From: Bacteroidaceae bacterium
GTDB taxonomy: Bacteria; Bacteroidota; Bacteroidia; Bacteroidales; Bacteroidaceae
DNA: 64,000 bases
Assembly: GCA_017398805.1 (NCBI GenBank)
Contig: JAFQEZ010000098.1
Location: 29,236-93,235, forward strand
Reading direction: 5' to 3'
Part shown: positions 36,502 through 44,268 of the stretch, in pieces
Position numbering within the stretch: position 1 is the stretch's first letter
Layout of the letters: every line of letters begins with the position of its first letter
The notes under the pieces: model-generated
Told to the model about the DNA's origin: nothing
What the model saw: the letters and a program-made list of their open reading frames with translations, nothing else
The model's database searches: none
Position numbers and translations under genes: made by a program

Positions 36502-36620
36502 GGGGGTGAATAAAAAGCAAAGTTCAAGGCTTGTGCAGGCTTCAAAACCGCAGTTTACTAAGCGTAAATGAGGATTTTGAAGGCAAACGTAACACAGAAA
36601 TTTACTTTTTAGTCACCCCC
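36502..36620. repeat. Compound inverted repeat, about 119 nt
   Basis: The outer arms GGGGGTGAATAAAAAGCAAA (36502-36521) and the segment ending 36620 (ACTTTTTAGTCACCCCC) pair with few mismatches. The inner arms 36538-36558 and 36564-36584 (GGCTTCAAAA... with ...TTTTGAAGGC) pair around the loop TAAGC. The whole folds as a bulged hairpin directly upstream of the capsule operon. Its size and design match the element at 3277-3396 although the sequence differs. Confidence 0.75.
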
Positions 36621-36655
36621 TTGCCGGTTTTATGACACCCAACCCCAATTAGCAC

Positions 36656-36671
36656 GCGCGCAACTGCGCGC
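36656..36671. repeat. GCGCGC palindrome
   Basis: GCGCGC-AACT-GCGCGC forms a perfect 6-bp GC-only stem in otherwise AT-rich DNA, 38 bases upstream of the capsule promoter -33 box. It is followed by AAAAAG on the plus strand and so would be a terminator only for minus-strand transcripts reading CTTTTT before the stem; that orientation is wrong, hence its role is unclear. Confidence 0.5.
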
Positions 36672-36708
36672 AAAAAGTTCAATTACACGTTAATATGCAA
36701 CAATAAAC

Positions 36709-36739
36709 TTTGTTTATTGATTTTTTTTAGATATTTTTG
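36709..36739 (+). promoter_or_regulatory. Promoter for the capsule operon
   Basis: TTTG (36709-36712) and TATTTTTG (36732-36739) are separated by 19 bases, an ideal Bacteroidetes promoter. No invertible-promoter inverted repeats were recognised around it. Confidence 0.75.
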
Positions 36740-36745
36740 CACATA

Positions 36746-36876
36746 ATTGCAGTTGTAAGACGCTGGAAGAAATCCCGTTTCCGCACAGATTCCGGACTTT
36801 TTCACGGTCCAAAACCGCAACTATTTTTAAACCATTGTAACTCAGCGCATTAATACTGCGACGAGGAGCCAAAGGT
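36746..36876 (+). other. Untranslated leader of the capsule operon
   Basis: About 130 bases lie between the predicted start of transcription and the antiterminator start codon. A GGAC/GTCC stem (near 36805-36822, followed by AAAA) and complementary GCAGTTG/CCGCAACT-like blocks are visible. In Bacteroides, UpxY-type proteins act through the leader of their own operon, so this is the expected recognition region; the specific site is not identified. Confidence 0.5.
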
Positions 36877-37563
36877 ATGCACTTGCAGCAAGAAACATCA
36901 TACAGTCGCATCGATACGACAATTGACAAAGGACCTGCAATTGAAGCACGTGGTAATGCCTACGAAACAAAGGCTGACAATACCTCCGAATTGATAAAGC
37001 AGGTTCCCTCCTCGCATGAAGAATGCCTGAATGAGGAAATCGTCTGGTTTGCAATGAGCGCCCCTTACCGCCGCGAGCTCAAGGCTAAGGCTTTCCTTGA
37101 GAGCAAAGGCATCGAATGCTTCGTGCCTATGAAGAACGCCATTGTTGACAAGCGCAACGGGATAAAGAGCAGACAGCTTGTCCCGGCCATCCATAATCTC
37201 ATATTTGTCCACACCTCAAAATCCACAATACAGGAGTTGAAGAGAGGCAGGGATTTCCTGCAATATATGACAAGACCACAGGGTGGCAAGAACACACCTA
37301 TCACAATCCCCGACAAGCAGATGTCGCAATTCATTGCCGCGACCGACACCGCCAACGAAGAACTCATATACCTGCGTCCGGAGGAGATAGACCTGAAAAA
37401 AGGCGCAAAAGTACGTGTACACGGAGGCGCATTTGACGGCATGGAAGGCACATTCATGAAGGTGCAGGGTAAGCGCAACAGACGCGTTGTGATTCTCGTC
37501 AAAAGCGTGGCTGCAGTCGCTTTGGCAGAGATAAGCCCCGACCTGATTGAAATAATCAAGTGA
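36877..37563 (+). CDS. UpxY-type NusG-like transcription antiterminator
   Basis: UpxY proteins are NusG paralogues that let RNA polymerase pass through long capsule operons. The N-terminal 50 residues are variable; the NusG N-domain then starts at VWFAMSAPYRRELKAKAFLE and runs to about residue 165 (VPMKNAI..., LIFVHTSKSTIQELK). A KOW-like C-domain follows (KGAKVRVHGGAFDGMEGTFM, near residue 180). It is the first gene behind the capsule promoter, as in Bacteroides fragilis loci. The usual partner UpxZ, which inhibits antiterminators of other loci, is not present downstream. The long overlapping operon that follows is the likely target. Confidence 0.92.
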   Translation: MHLQQETSYSRIDTTIDKGPAIEARGNAYETKADNTSELIKQVPSSHEECLNEEIVWFAMSAPYRRELKAKAFLESKGIECFVPMKNAIVDKRNGIKSRQLVPAIHNLIFVHTSKSTIQELKRGRDFLQYMTRPQGGKNTPITIPDKQMSQFIAATDTANEELIYLRPEEIDLKKGAKVRVHGGAFDGMEGTFMKVQGKRNRRVVILVKSVAAVALAEISPDLIEIIK

Positions 37564-37618
37564 CACGGAAAGACAGATCATAAACAAGAGAATAATGAAA
37601 ACAAAAAAATATCAAGTT

Positions 37619-38383
37619 ATGAAAAAGATTACATTCATGCTTTTTGCCTTGATGCTGGTTGCATCATGTTCAACAAAGAAAGTAGCCTATTTCCAGGACA
37701 TGAAGAACGGTGGCATCATAGAGGCGTCACTACCCAAGAACATCACTATCAAGCCAGGTGACAAACTCGCCATCCATGTAAACAGCAAGGACGAGGAGCT
37801 TGTTGCGCCATTCAACCTCAGACGCAGTCAGGAGAGCATGGGTTCAAAGACAGACCTTTCATACACCGTGGACAAGGATGGCAACATTGATTTCCCTTAT
37901 CTTGGCAGTATCCCGGTCAAAGACAAGACACGTGATGATGTTGCCAAATACATCAAGAAAGAACTTCTGGACAAGAAAATGGTCAAAGACCCTACCGTTA
38001 TCGTTGATTTCACCAACATGCAGCTTACAGTACTCGGTGAAGTAAATAAACCCGGCAGATACAGTATCGAAAGAGATACATACACAATCCTGGACGCAAT
38101 AGGAGACGCCGGCGACCTCACTATCAACGGCATGAGAGAGAACATCATGGTGTTGCGCGAAGAGAATGGGATGCAGAAATCATATATTGTCAACCTGAAT
38201 GATGCAGCCCAGCTCTACAACTCACCGGTCTATTATCTGCAGCAGAATGATGTTGTATACGTTGAGCCCAACAAGCAGAGAGCGGGACAGTCAACAATTA
38301 ACGGCAATACATTCCGTTCAACATCATTCTGGATGTCACTGACATCGCTCATACTCACAGTAGTCACATTAATAACCCGATAA
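37619..38383 (+). CDS. Polysaccharide export lipoprotein (Wza-like)
   Basis: Wza-type proteins form the outer-membrane channel for capsule export. The start at 37619 (MKKITFMLFALMLVASC) gives a lipoprotein signal with Cys17; an in-frame ATG at 37595 adds eight residues. The poly-export (PES) domain spans about residues 40-130 (ITIKPGDKLAIHV, DKDGNIDFPYLGSIPVKDKT), followed by an SLBB domain (TVLGEVNKPGRYSIERDTYTILDAIGDAGDLT). A C-terminal hydrophobic helix (SFWMSLTSLILTVVTLI) is present. It pairs with the Wzc-like kinase 12 bases downstream, together the export and chain-length machinery. Confidence 0.93.
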   Translation: MKKITFMLFALMLVASCSTKKVAYFQDMKNGGIIEASLPKNITIKPGDKLAIHVNSKDEELVAPFNLRRSQESMGSKTDLSYTVDKDGNIDFPYLGSIPVKDKTRDDVAKYIKKELLDKKMVKDPTVIVDFTNMQLTVLGEVNKPGRYSIERDTYTILDAIGDAGDLTINGMRENIMVLREENGMQKSYIVNLNDAAQLYNSPVYYLQQNDVVYVEPNKQRAGQSTINGNTFRSTSFWMSLTSLILTVVTLITR

Positions 38384-38395
38384 ACCATTCCCAAA

Positions 38396-40762
38396 ATGGC
38401 AAACAAAAGAAGCAAGAGAAATGAGAACGCAATACCTCTGAGAGACCTGCTGTTTCACTGTCTCTCGCGTTGGTATTGGTTTATAATATCACTTACTGTT
38501 ACGCTTGGACTCGCAGTCCTCTACATACTCTCTACCCCACCGGCATATGTCAGATACACCGAGATTCTTATCAAGGAGAACAGCAACGGCGGAAAGGGTG
38601 GCGACGGACTCAACAATTTCGCATCGGCACAATCCACTGCCGATGCCGAAACCGAGATGCTTGCGCTCCGCTCACCCGGCATAATAAGGGAGGTCATTGA
38701 CTCGTTAGAACTTGGTGTTGAGTACAAGACCGAAGGACGTTTCCATGATGCGGTCATGTACAAGAACAGCCCGATAGCAGTAAACGCACTTGAGCTGTAC
38801 GAGAATGACAATGCCACATTCTGGGCAGAACTGAATAAAAACAAGACGCTGAAGCTGCATAGTTTCACTAAGAACGGCAAAGAGCTGGACGGAGAGGTTG
38901 ATTTGAAAATCGGTGATACGATTGCCACACCGGTTGGCAAGATCCACGTTGCGGCGACAGAACATTACAATCGTTTTGCCGGGGAAAGGGTGCATGTCAA
39001 CAGGAAAGGCAGAAACAGTGTAATAAATGAGTTCTGTTCAAAGATCAAAACTGAATTTGTCAACGAAGAATCATCAATTGTAAGGCTCTCCATCAAGGAT
39101 ATATCAAACAATAGGGCCGATAACATTTTAAGGGCAATAACAGATATCTATAACAGGCAGTGGATTGAGAGGAACAACGGCAACATTGTCAAGATCTCTG
39201 AATTCATAAGACAGAGAATCGACTCGCTTCAGGTTGAACTGAGCCTGCTCGACAAGGAGATAGCCGCCTTCAAGAGCGAGAACAAACTCACTGCAACAAA
39301 GATTGAGGAGCTGAACAGCGAAGTCAACAAGATTGACAACAGCAGACTCATAGAACTCAACAGCCAGTTTGAACTCACAAAGTTTGTCAAGAAGATTGTT
39401 GTGGAAAATGCCGGCAACAAGAATATTCTCCCGGCAAATACAGGGGCAGACATCCCCGGTATCGAGGAGCTGATTACGAGCTACAACCAGGAAATCATCA
39501 AGCGCGACCGGTACATTGAGAACAGTAGCGAAGCCAACCCGCTTGTTGCAGACTGCAATGACAAGCTCAATGCAATGTACAAGTCAATCAATGATGCCGT
39601 AGACAGCCATTTAGAGAACATCAGGAGAAGCATTGCGCTTGAGGAACAGAAAGGGACAACCAAAAAGGTTGAATTCAGCAAGAACACCGAACAGATTAAA
39701 GATGCCCAGGGCCTGCTAAGGCAAAGAAAAGTCAAGAGTGCGCTCTATATGTTCCTGCTGCAGAAACTGGAAGAAACAGAACTTTCAAAAGAGTTCGAGG
39801 CATCCAATAACAGGGTATTGGTTCCGCCGACAGGAACAAAAGTCCCGATTGAGCCCATGCAGAAACAATCGATAATGCTGGCCATTGCTGTCGGTCTGTT
39901 GCTGCCATTGACAATAATCTTCATTATAATCATCACTAACCGCAAGGTGCGTGGACGTAAAGACCTTGAGGAGGTGAACATACCATTCCTTGGCGAAATT
40001 CCATTCAACGGGAAACCTTCAAAAAAGAAGAAAAAAGGAGTGGGTCCCGAAATTATCGTAAAGAGCGGTTCGCGCAATGTCGTCAATGAGGCATTCCGTG
40101 TGTTGCGCACCAATCTACAGTTCATGAACGACAAGGATCAGGATTCGCATGTCATCGCAATGACATCGTTCAACCCAGGCAGCGGCAAGACATTCCTAAG
40201 CGTGAACATAGCCGCATCACTTGCGTTGAAGGATGCCAAGGTTCTTGTAATTGACGGAGACATGCGCCACGGTTCAACATCGGAATATGCAGGTTCTCCC
40301 GAAAATGGGCTCAGCGACTACCTCTCTGGCGGTGTCAGCGACATCAATGACATCATTGTCAACATTGAAGGACATCCGAACCTCGATATTCTCCCTGTAG
40401 GCAGCATTCCTCCTAACCCCACTGAATTGCTTCACGGAGATATGTTCGGAGAACTTATCAAAGAGATGCGCAAGAAATATGAGTACATATTCATAGACTG
40501 TCCACCGATAGACATCGTCGCCGACACCCAGATTATCGAGGAACATGCCGACAGAACCTTGTTCGTGATACGCGTGGGACTCCTGAACCGCGACATGCTC
40601 GACGAACTTGAAGAGATGTACGATAACAAACGCTTCAAGAACCTCTCGATGATTCTAAACGGAACATACGGTGGCGGCGGCAAGTACAGCTACAAGTACG
40701 GATACTCCTACGGATACGGTTATGGGTATGGCTACGGATACCACTACCACTCTAAAAAGTGA
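38396..40762 (+). CDS. Wzc-like polysaccharide co-polymerase and tyrosine kinase
   Basis: The 788-residue inner-membrane protein controls chain length and export. It has an N-terminal membrane segment (YWFIISLTVTLGLAVLYIL), a Wzz-type periplasmic domain with long coiled coils (about residues 180-480), a second membrane segment near 490-515 and a cytoplasmic BY-kinase domain. The kinase has Walker A in FNPGSGKTFLSVNIA (Lys598), Walker A' in VLVIDGDMRHG and Walker B in YIFIDCPPID. The tail is an autophosphorylation cluster of 11 tyrosines in alternating Y-G and Y-S units. Cycling needs the CpsB-like phosphatase encoded next. Confidence 0.95.
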   Translation: MANKRSKRNENAIPLRDLLFHCLSRWYWFIISLTVTLGLAVLYILSTPPAYVRYTEILIKENSNGGKGGDGLNNFASAQSTADAETEMLALRSPGIIREVIDSLELGVEYKTEGRFHDAVMYKNSPIAVNALELYENDNATFWAELNKNKTLKLHSFTKNGKELDGEVDLKIGDTIATPVGKIHVAATEHYNRFAGERVHVNRKGRNSVINEFCSKIKTEFVNEESSIVRLSIKDISNNRADNILRAITDIYNRQWIERNNGNIVKISEFIRQRIDSLQVELSLLDKEIAAFKSENKLTATKIEELNSEVNKIDNSRLIELNSQFELTKFVKKIVVENAGNKNILPANTGADIPGIEELITSYNQEIIKRDRYIENSSEANPLVADCNDKLNAMYKSINDAVDSHLENIRRSIALEEQKGTTKKVEFSKNTEQIKDAQGLLRQRKVKSALYMFLLQKLEETELSKEFEASNNRVLVPPTGTKVPIEPMQKQSIMLAIAVGLLLPLTIIFIIIITNRKVRGRKDLEEVNIPFLGEIPFNGKPSKKKKKGVGPEIIVKSGSRNVVNEAFRVLRTNLQFMNDKDQDSHVIAMTSFNPGSGKTFLSVNIAASLALKDAKVLVIDGDMRHGSTSEYAGSPENGLSDYLSGGVSDINDIIVNIEGHPNLDILPVGSIPPNPTELLHGDMFGELIKEMRKKYEYIFIDCPPIDIVADTQIIEEHADRTLFVIRVGLLNRDMLDELEEMYDNKRFKNLSMILNGTYGGGGKYSYKYGYSYGYGYGYGYGYHYHSKK

Positions 40763-40771
40763 GTTTTCACC

Positions 40772-40869
40772 TTTCACCACTCAGATTTCCGTTTTCACCC
40801 TTAACCTTTCACCTTCATTAACTTTTCACCACTCAGATTTCCGTTTTCACCTTTAACCTTTCACCTTCA
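40772..40869. repeat. 46-bp tandem repeat (two copies) between wzc-like and phosphatase genes
   Basis: Copies at 40772-40817 and 40824-40869 are almost identical and begin with TTTCACCACTCAGATTTCCG; the period is 52 bases. Each copy is itself built from TTTCACC and TTTTCACC units. The second copy runs to two bases before the phosphatase start codon, so it contains the translation-initiation region. Related units occur at 10101-10150. Confidence 0.85.
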
Positions 40870-40871
40870 AA

Positions 40872-41717
40872 ATGTGGCCTTTCAGTAAAAAGATAACAAT
40901 CGCAGAAAGCGGTATCCTTCGTGGCGCTACAGACCACCACTCCCATATACTACCGGGAGTGGACGACGGTGTAGAGAGCATGGATGAGGCGCTTCGCATA
41001 CTTGCCACATACGAAGCCGCCGGAGTGAAAGAGCTTTGGCTTACTCCACACATAATGGAAGACATCCCCAACACTCCAGATAAACTACTGGCACGCTTTG
41101 CAGAGCTACAGGCAGCATATACAGGGAGCATAACCTTGCACCTTGCTGCAGAATATATGATAGACAACCATCTGCGTAACTTGCTGATGAATTATAATTC
41201 AGCTACTAACAACTGTCCCTCTCTTAACGAGGCGCAACGTGGGGGAGCGTTGTATGGGAAGAGGGCTCAAGAAACAGCATTATGTCATTTCGAATCGAAG
41301 GGAGAAATCTCAACAACCAAAGAGGAGTTACTCCCCATCGGCACCAAAGGCAACCACCTGCTTGTAGAGACATCATACTACACAGCACCCATGCGTCTGC
41401 ACGAGACGCTCAGAAAAATCAAGTCCTTAGGCTATCACCCCCTGCTCGCCCACCCCGAGCGCTACATGTACATGGATAAGGACGAATATCAGACCCTACA
41501 CCAGGAAGGAGTGAAATTCCAACTGAACCTCCCCTCAATCTGCGGCGGCTACGGCAACACCGTAAAGAAACGCGCCCAGTGGCTGCTAAAGAAAGGGCTG
41601 TACGATGCCATTGGCAGCGACACGCACTGCGAAGGTGCAATAGGGTTAATCAAAGAATGCAAACTGAACAAACTAAACATTGAGCAGGTATCAACATTAT
41701 TGCCAAACAAACTATAA
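40872..41717 (+). CDS. CpsB/CapC-type PHP tyrosine phosphatase with an insertion
   Basis: These metal-dependent phosphatases of the PHP fold dephosphorylate the BY-kinase tail. The metal-binding start is TDHHSHILPGVDDG (about residues 19-32), with further ligands in LTPHIMED, LAAEYMIDNH, LLAHPERYMYM and the C-terminal GSDTHC. The sequence normally runs directly from AAEY...LRNLL to the NHLLVETSYY block, but here about 45 extra residues (about 106-151) intervene, encoded by repeat-like DNA described separately. All metal ligands remain, so the enzyme may still be active. The gene follows the wzc-like kinase and overlaps the acyltransferase start by TAATG. Confidence 0.9.
   Translation: MWPFSKKITIAESGILRGATDHHSHILPGVDDGVESMDEALRILATYEAAGVKELWLTPHIMEDIPNTPDKLLARFAELQAAYTGSITLHLAAEYMIDNHLRNLLMNYNSATNNCPSLNEAQRGGALYGKRAQETALCHFESKGEISTTKEELLPIGTKGNHLLVETSYYTAPMRLHETLRKIKSLGYHPLLAHPERYMYMDKDEYQTLHQEGVKFQLNLPSICGGYGNTVKKRAQWLLKKGLYDAIGSDTHCEGAIGLIKECKLNKLNIEQVSTLLPNKL
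41192..41325 (+). repeat. Repeat-like segment inserted in frame in the phosphatase gene
   Basis: The segment carries GTCATTTCGAATCGAAGGGA then GAAATCTC (41284-41311), which closely resembles a motif I know as a frequent intergenic repeat in Bacteroidetes, and upstream a CTGTCCCTCTCTTAACGAGG block. It keeps the reading frame and encodes about 45 residues with Cys, Arg and Gly-rich content unlike the phosphatase family. The exact insertion borders need homologues. Confidence 0.55.
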
Positions 41718-42709
41718 TGATAACAAAAGTCCGTAACTCCAATTTTGAGTTGCTACGTATAGTTGCAATGCTATTCATTGTGATATGGCATATCTCCATT
41801 CACGCTCAAAAAGGAGAATTGGCATCCCACAATTACATCTTGGCCTTAACCACAACTGGTGTAAACCTATTCATACTAATTAGTGGATATTTTGGTATTA
41901 AACTCAATTGGAGAGCTTTACTTACATTAGTCGGAACTGTCGCATTCTACAACCTTGCATCCATTATATTTAAATGGCAAATTACAGGAACAACACCGCT
42001 GCTTGGTGAAATCGCCGGCTGTTTTCCACCTATTTGCAACACTCGCTGGTGGTTCATCAACTGCTATTTCATGCTCATGTTATTGAGCCCAATAATCAAC
42101 ATCGCATTAGAGAAAGCAACAGACAAACAATACAAGTACACACTGGGTATTCTTCTGTTTACAAGTTGTATTTCAGGATTTTGTTTTAAGAATTTTATAA
42201 ACATTACAGGTTACAATACATTCCAATTCATAACTATTTATGTTTTAGGCAACGCTATTAAGAAATTCCATCTCCAATCACGTTTATCAACCAGACAATT
42301 TGCTTGTACATATATATTAAGTACATTATGCATTTTCACACTCTCATTTTTCGCAAGCAGGACCAGTAATTATAATAATCCATTAATCGTCATCTCTGCC
42401 TTGTCACTTTTTTGTATTTTTGCGAAATTGAAATTCGAAAGCAAAGCAGTAAACTATACAGCAACATTTATGCTATCAGTTTATTTGTTACAAGACAGTT
42501 CAACTGGCTCAATAATATATAAGCATCTATATCATAGCGGTCAAGAGATGAATTTTCAAGGTACAGAATATTGCTCACTAATTATTTTGTATATTATAAT
42601 ACTATTAGGCTCCGCATTCATACTTGACAATATAAGAAGATTTCTACTGGATAAGCCAACAAGGAGAATAAGTAATTTCCTTACAAAAAAACTGGATTTA
42701 TTTAGTTAA
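41717..42709 (+). CDS. Membrane acyltransferase, family 3 (OafA/WecH-like)
   Basis: Acyltransferase-3 proteins add acetyl or other acyl groups to surface sugars across the inner membrane. The N terminus has the family pattern NSNFELLRIVAMLFIVIWHISIHAQ with the conserved Arg and His, followed by about nine more hydrophobic segments through the 330 residues. The RWWFINCYFMLMLLSPIIN stretch is typical. The gene overlaps the upstream phosphatase stop. It marks the change from the more GC-rich export genes to the AT-rich assembly genes of the locus. The acyl group and acceptor are unknown. Confidence 0.88.
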   Translation: MITKVRNSNFELLRIVAMLFIVIWHISIHAQKGELASHNYILALTTTGVNLFILISGYFGIKLNWRALLTLVGTVAFYNLASIIFKWQITGTTPLLGEIAGCFPPICNTRWWFINCYFMLMLLSPIINIALEKATDKQYKYTLGILLFTSCISGFCFKNFINITGYNTFQFITIYVLGNAIKKFHLQSRLSTRQFACTYILSTLCIFTLSFFASRTSNYNNPLIVISALSLFCIFAKLKFESKAVNYTATFMLSVYLLQDSSTGSIIYKHLYHSGQEMNFQGTEYCSLIILYIIILLGSAFILDNIRRFLLDKPTRRISNFLTKKLDLFS

Positions 42710-42732
42710 CAAGGTCGGCAAGCATTACAACG

Positions 42733-44268
42733 ATGAGCACAAACAGCGAAGCAAATAAAAGAATAGTCAGGAACACCATGCTTCTATACATCCGTATGGG
42801 AGTGATGATGATAATCAGTTTCTTCACTGCCCGCATTACACTCGAAGCTCTCGGCGTTGTCGACTACGGTATAAACAACGTAGTTGGTGGGCTTGTCTCA
42901 ATGTTCTCGCTCATCTCAAGCTCACTCTCATCCTCTGTCAGCCGATTCATTACGTTCGGACTCGGCAAAGGAGACAAGAAGGAACTGAATACAATTTTCT
43001 CCACATCGGTAAATATACATATTATCCTTGCTGTTATTGTTGTCATAGCCATTGAAACCATCGGAATATGGTTCCTGAACAACAAGATGGTGATTCCGGC
43101 AGACAGGCTCACTGCCGCACACTGGGTGCTGCAGTGCTCAACGTTCATGTTTGCACTAGGTCTACTTTCAACACCATATAATGCAGCTATAATAGCTCAT
43201 GAAAGGATGGATGTATATGCATACTTTACACTTTTCGATGCATTCTCACGCCTTGCAATAGTCTTTTCCATAAAGTATTATGGCGGAGACAAGCTCATAC
43301 TGCTGGCCATAATATCCCTCATTCCTTCATTAATCAAACAGTTCTACTACTGGTACTTCAGTAAAAGGAATTTTGAGGAATGTACTTACCATGCAGTTTG
43401 GGATAAAAAGATTTTCAAGGAGATGTTCGGGTTTGCCGGATGGAATTTCATAGGTTGTACCGCGGGCCTCACAAAAGACCAAGGCGTAAATATTGTCATA
43501 AACATGTTTACAGGACCTGCAGTCAATGCAGCACGCGGTATTGCAATGCAGATTAACGGAATAATAGGACAATTTATCGGCAACTTCATGGTTGCAATAA
43601 ATCCACAGATAACAAAAGAGTTTGCTGCTGGCAACTACGAGCGTATGCACCATTTGATTTTTAAAGGCACACGATTCTCCTATTACCTATTCATGTTTCT
43701 TTCAATACCTATTTTCCTTGAAATTGAAACAATCCTTTATATCTGGTTAGGGCAGGTTCCTGAGCACACAGTGCTGTTTACAAGACTTGTTTTAGTTCTC
43801 AGTTTGGCTGAAATTATTTCAAATGCTTTGATTACTGCACAAAATGCAACCGGAAAGATAAGAAACTATCAAATTGTAGTCGGCGGCACATTGTTAATGA
43901 ATTTTCCAGTATCCTATATCCTTTTACGAATGGGATGTATCCCAGAAACAACAATAATTGTCGCAATCATAATATCACAGATATGTCTTTATGAGCGCTT
44001 GCTATTCCTGCGCAAAACAGTACTGCTACCCTCTATGAAATTTCTCTTCAAAGTATATTTAAATGTAATAAATGTAACCATATTGTCAGCAATAATACCT
44101 GCATTACTATATATGAGTATTGAGAATGAAATCTGCAGATTTTTCTCGGTATGCATATCCTCGGTAATATCATCCGGTGTAATCATATACCTGATTGGGT
44201 TAGATAAGAACGAGAGGAATATTGTTGTTCAACAGGTCAGAAAGATATCCAAGAGATTCAAGAAATGA
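42733..44268 (+). CDS. wzx: Polysaccharide flippase (Wzx, MOP superfamily)
   Basis: The flippase moves lipid-linked repeat units to the periplasmic side for Wzy polymerisation. The 511-residue protein has 12-14 hydrophobic segments and the usual opening IVRNTMLLYIRMGVMMIISFFTARITLEALGVVDYGINNVVGG. The central FAGWNFIGCTAGLTKDQGVNIVINMF and the NPQITKEFAAGNYERM segments are also typical. It ends in a charged tail (KISKRFKK), and its last four bases overlap the next gene by ATGA. Together with the Wzy-like gene at 56426 it makes the locus Wzx/Wzy-dependent. Confidence 0.9.
   Translation: MSTNSEANKRIVRNTMLLYIRMGVMMIISFFTARITLEALGVVDYGINNVVGGLVSMFSLISSSLSSSVSRFITFGLGKGDKKELNTIFSTSVNIHIILAVIVVIAIETIGIWFLNNKMVIPADRLTAAHWVLQCSTFMFALGLLSTPYNAAIIAHERMDVYAYFTLFDAFSRLAIVFSIKYYGGDKLILLAIISLIPSLIKQFYYWYFSKRNFEECTYHAVWDKKIFKEMFGFAGWNFIGCTAGLTKDQGVNIVINMFTGPAVNAARGIAMQINGIIGQFIGNFMVAINPQITKEFAAGNYERMHHLIFKGTRFSYYLFMFLSIPIFLEIETILYIWLGQVPEHTVLFTRLVLVLSLAEIISNALITAQNATGKIRNYQIVVGGTLLMNFPVSYILLRMGCIPETTIIVAIIISQICLYERLLFLRKTVLLPSMKFLFKVYLNVINVTILSAIIPALLYMSIENEICRFFSVCISSVISSGVIIYLIGLDKNERNIVVQQVRKISKRFKK

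Noticed and set aside
36656-36671. GCGCGC palindrome as a terminator
   Set aside because: It has no T-tract after the stem in the plus direction and is only 6 bp; kept as a palindrome only.
36640-36760. Invertible capsule promoter
   Set aside because: I looked for inverted repeats flanking the promoter as in phase-variable Bacteroides loci. The nearest inverted repeat (36502-36620) does not enclose it.
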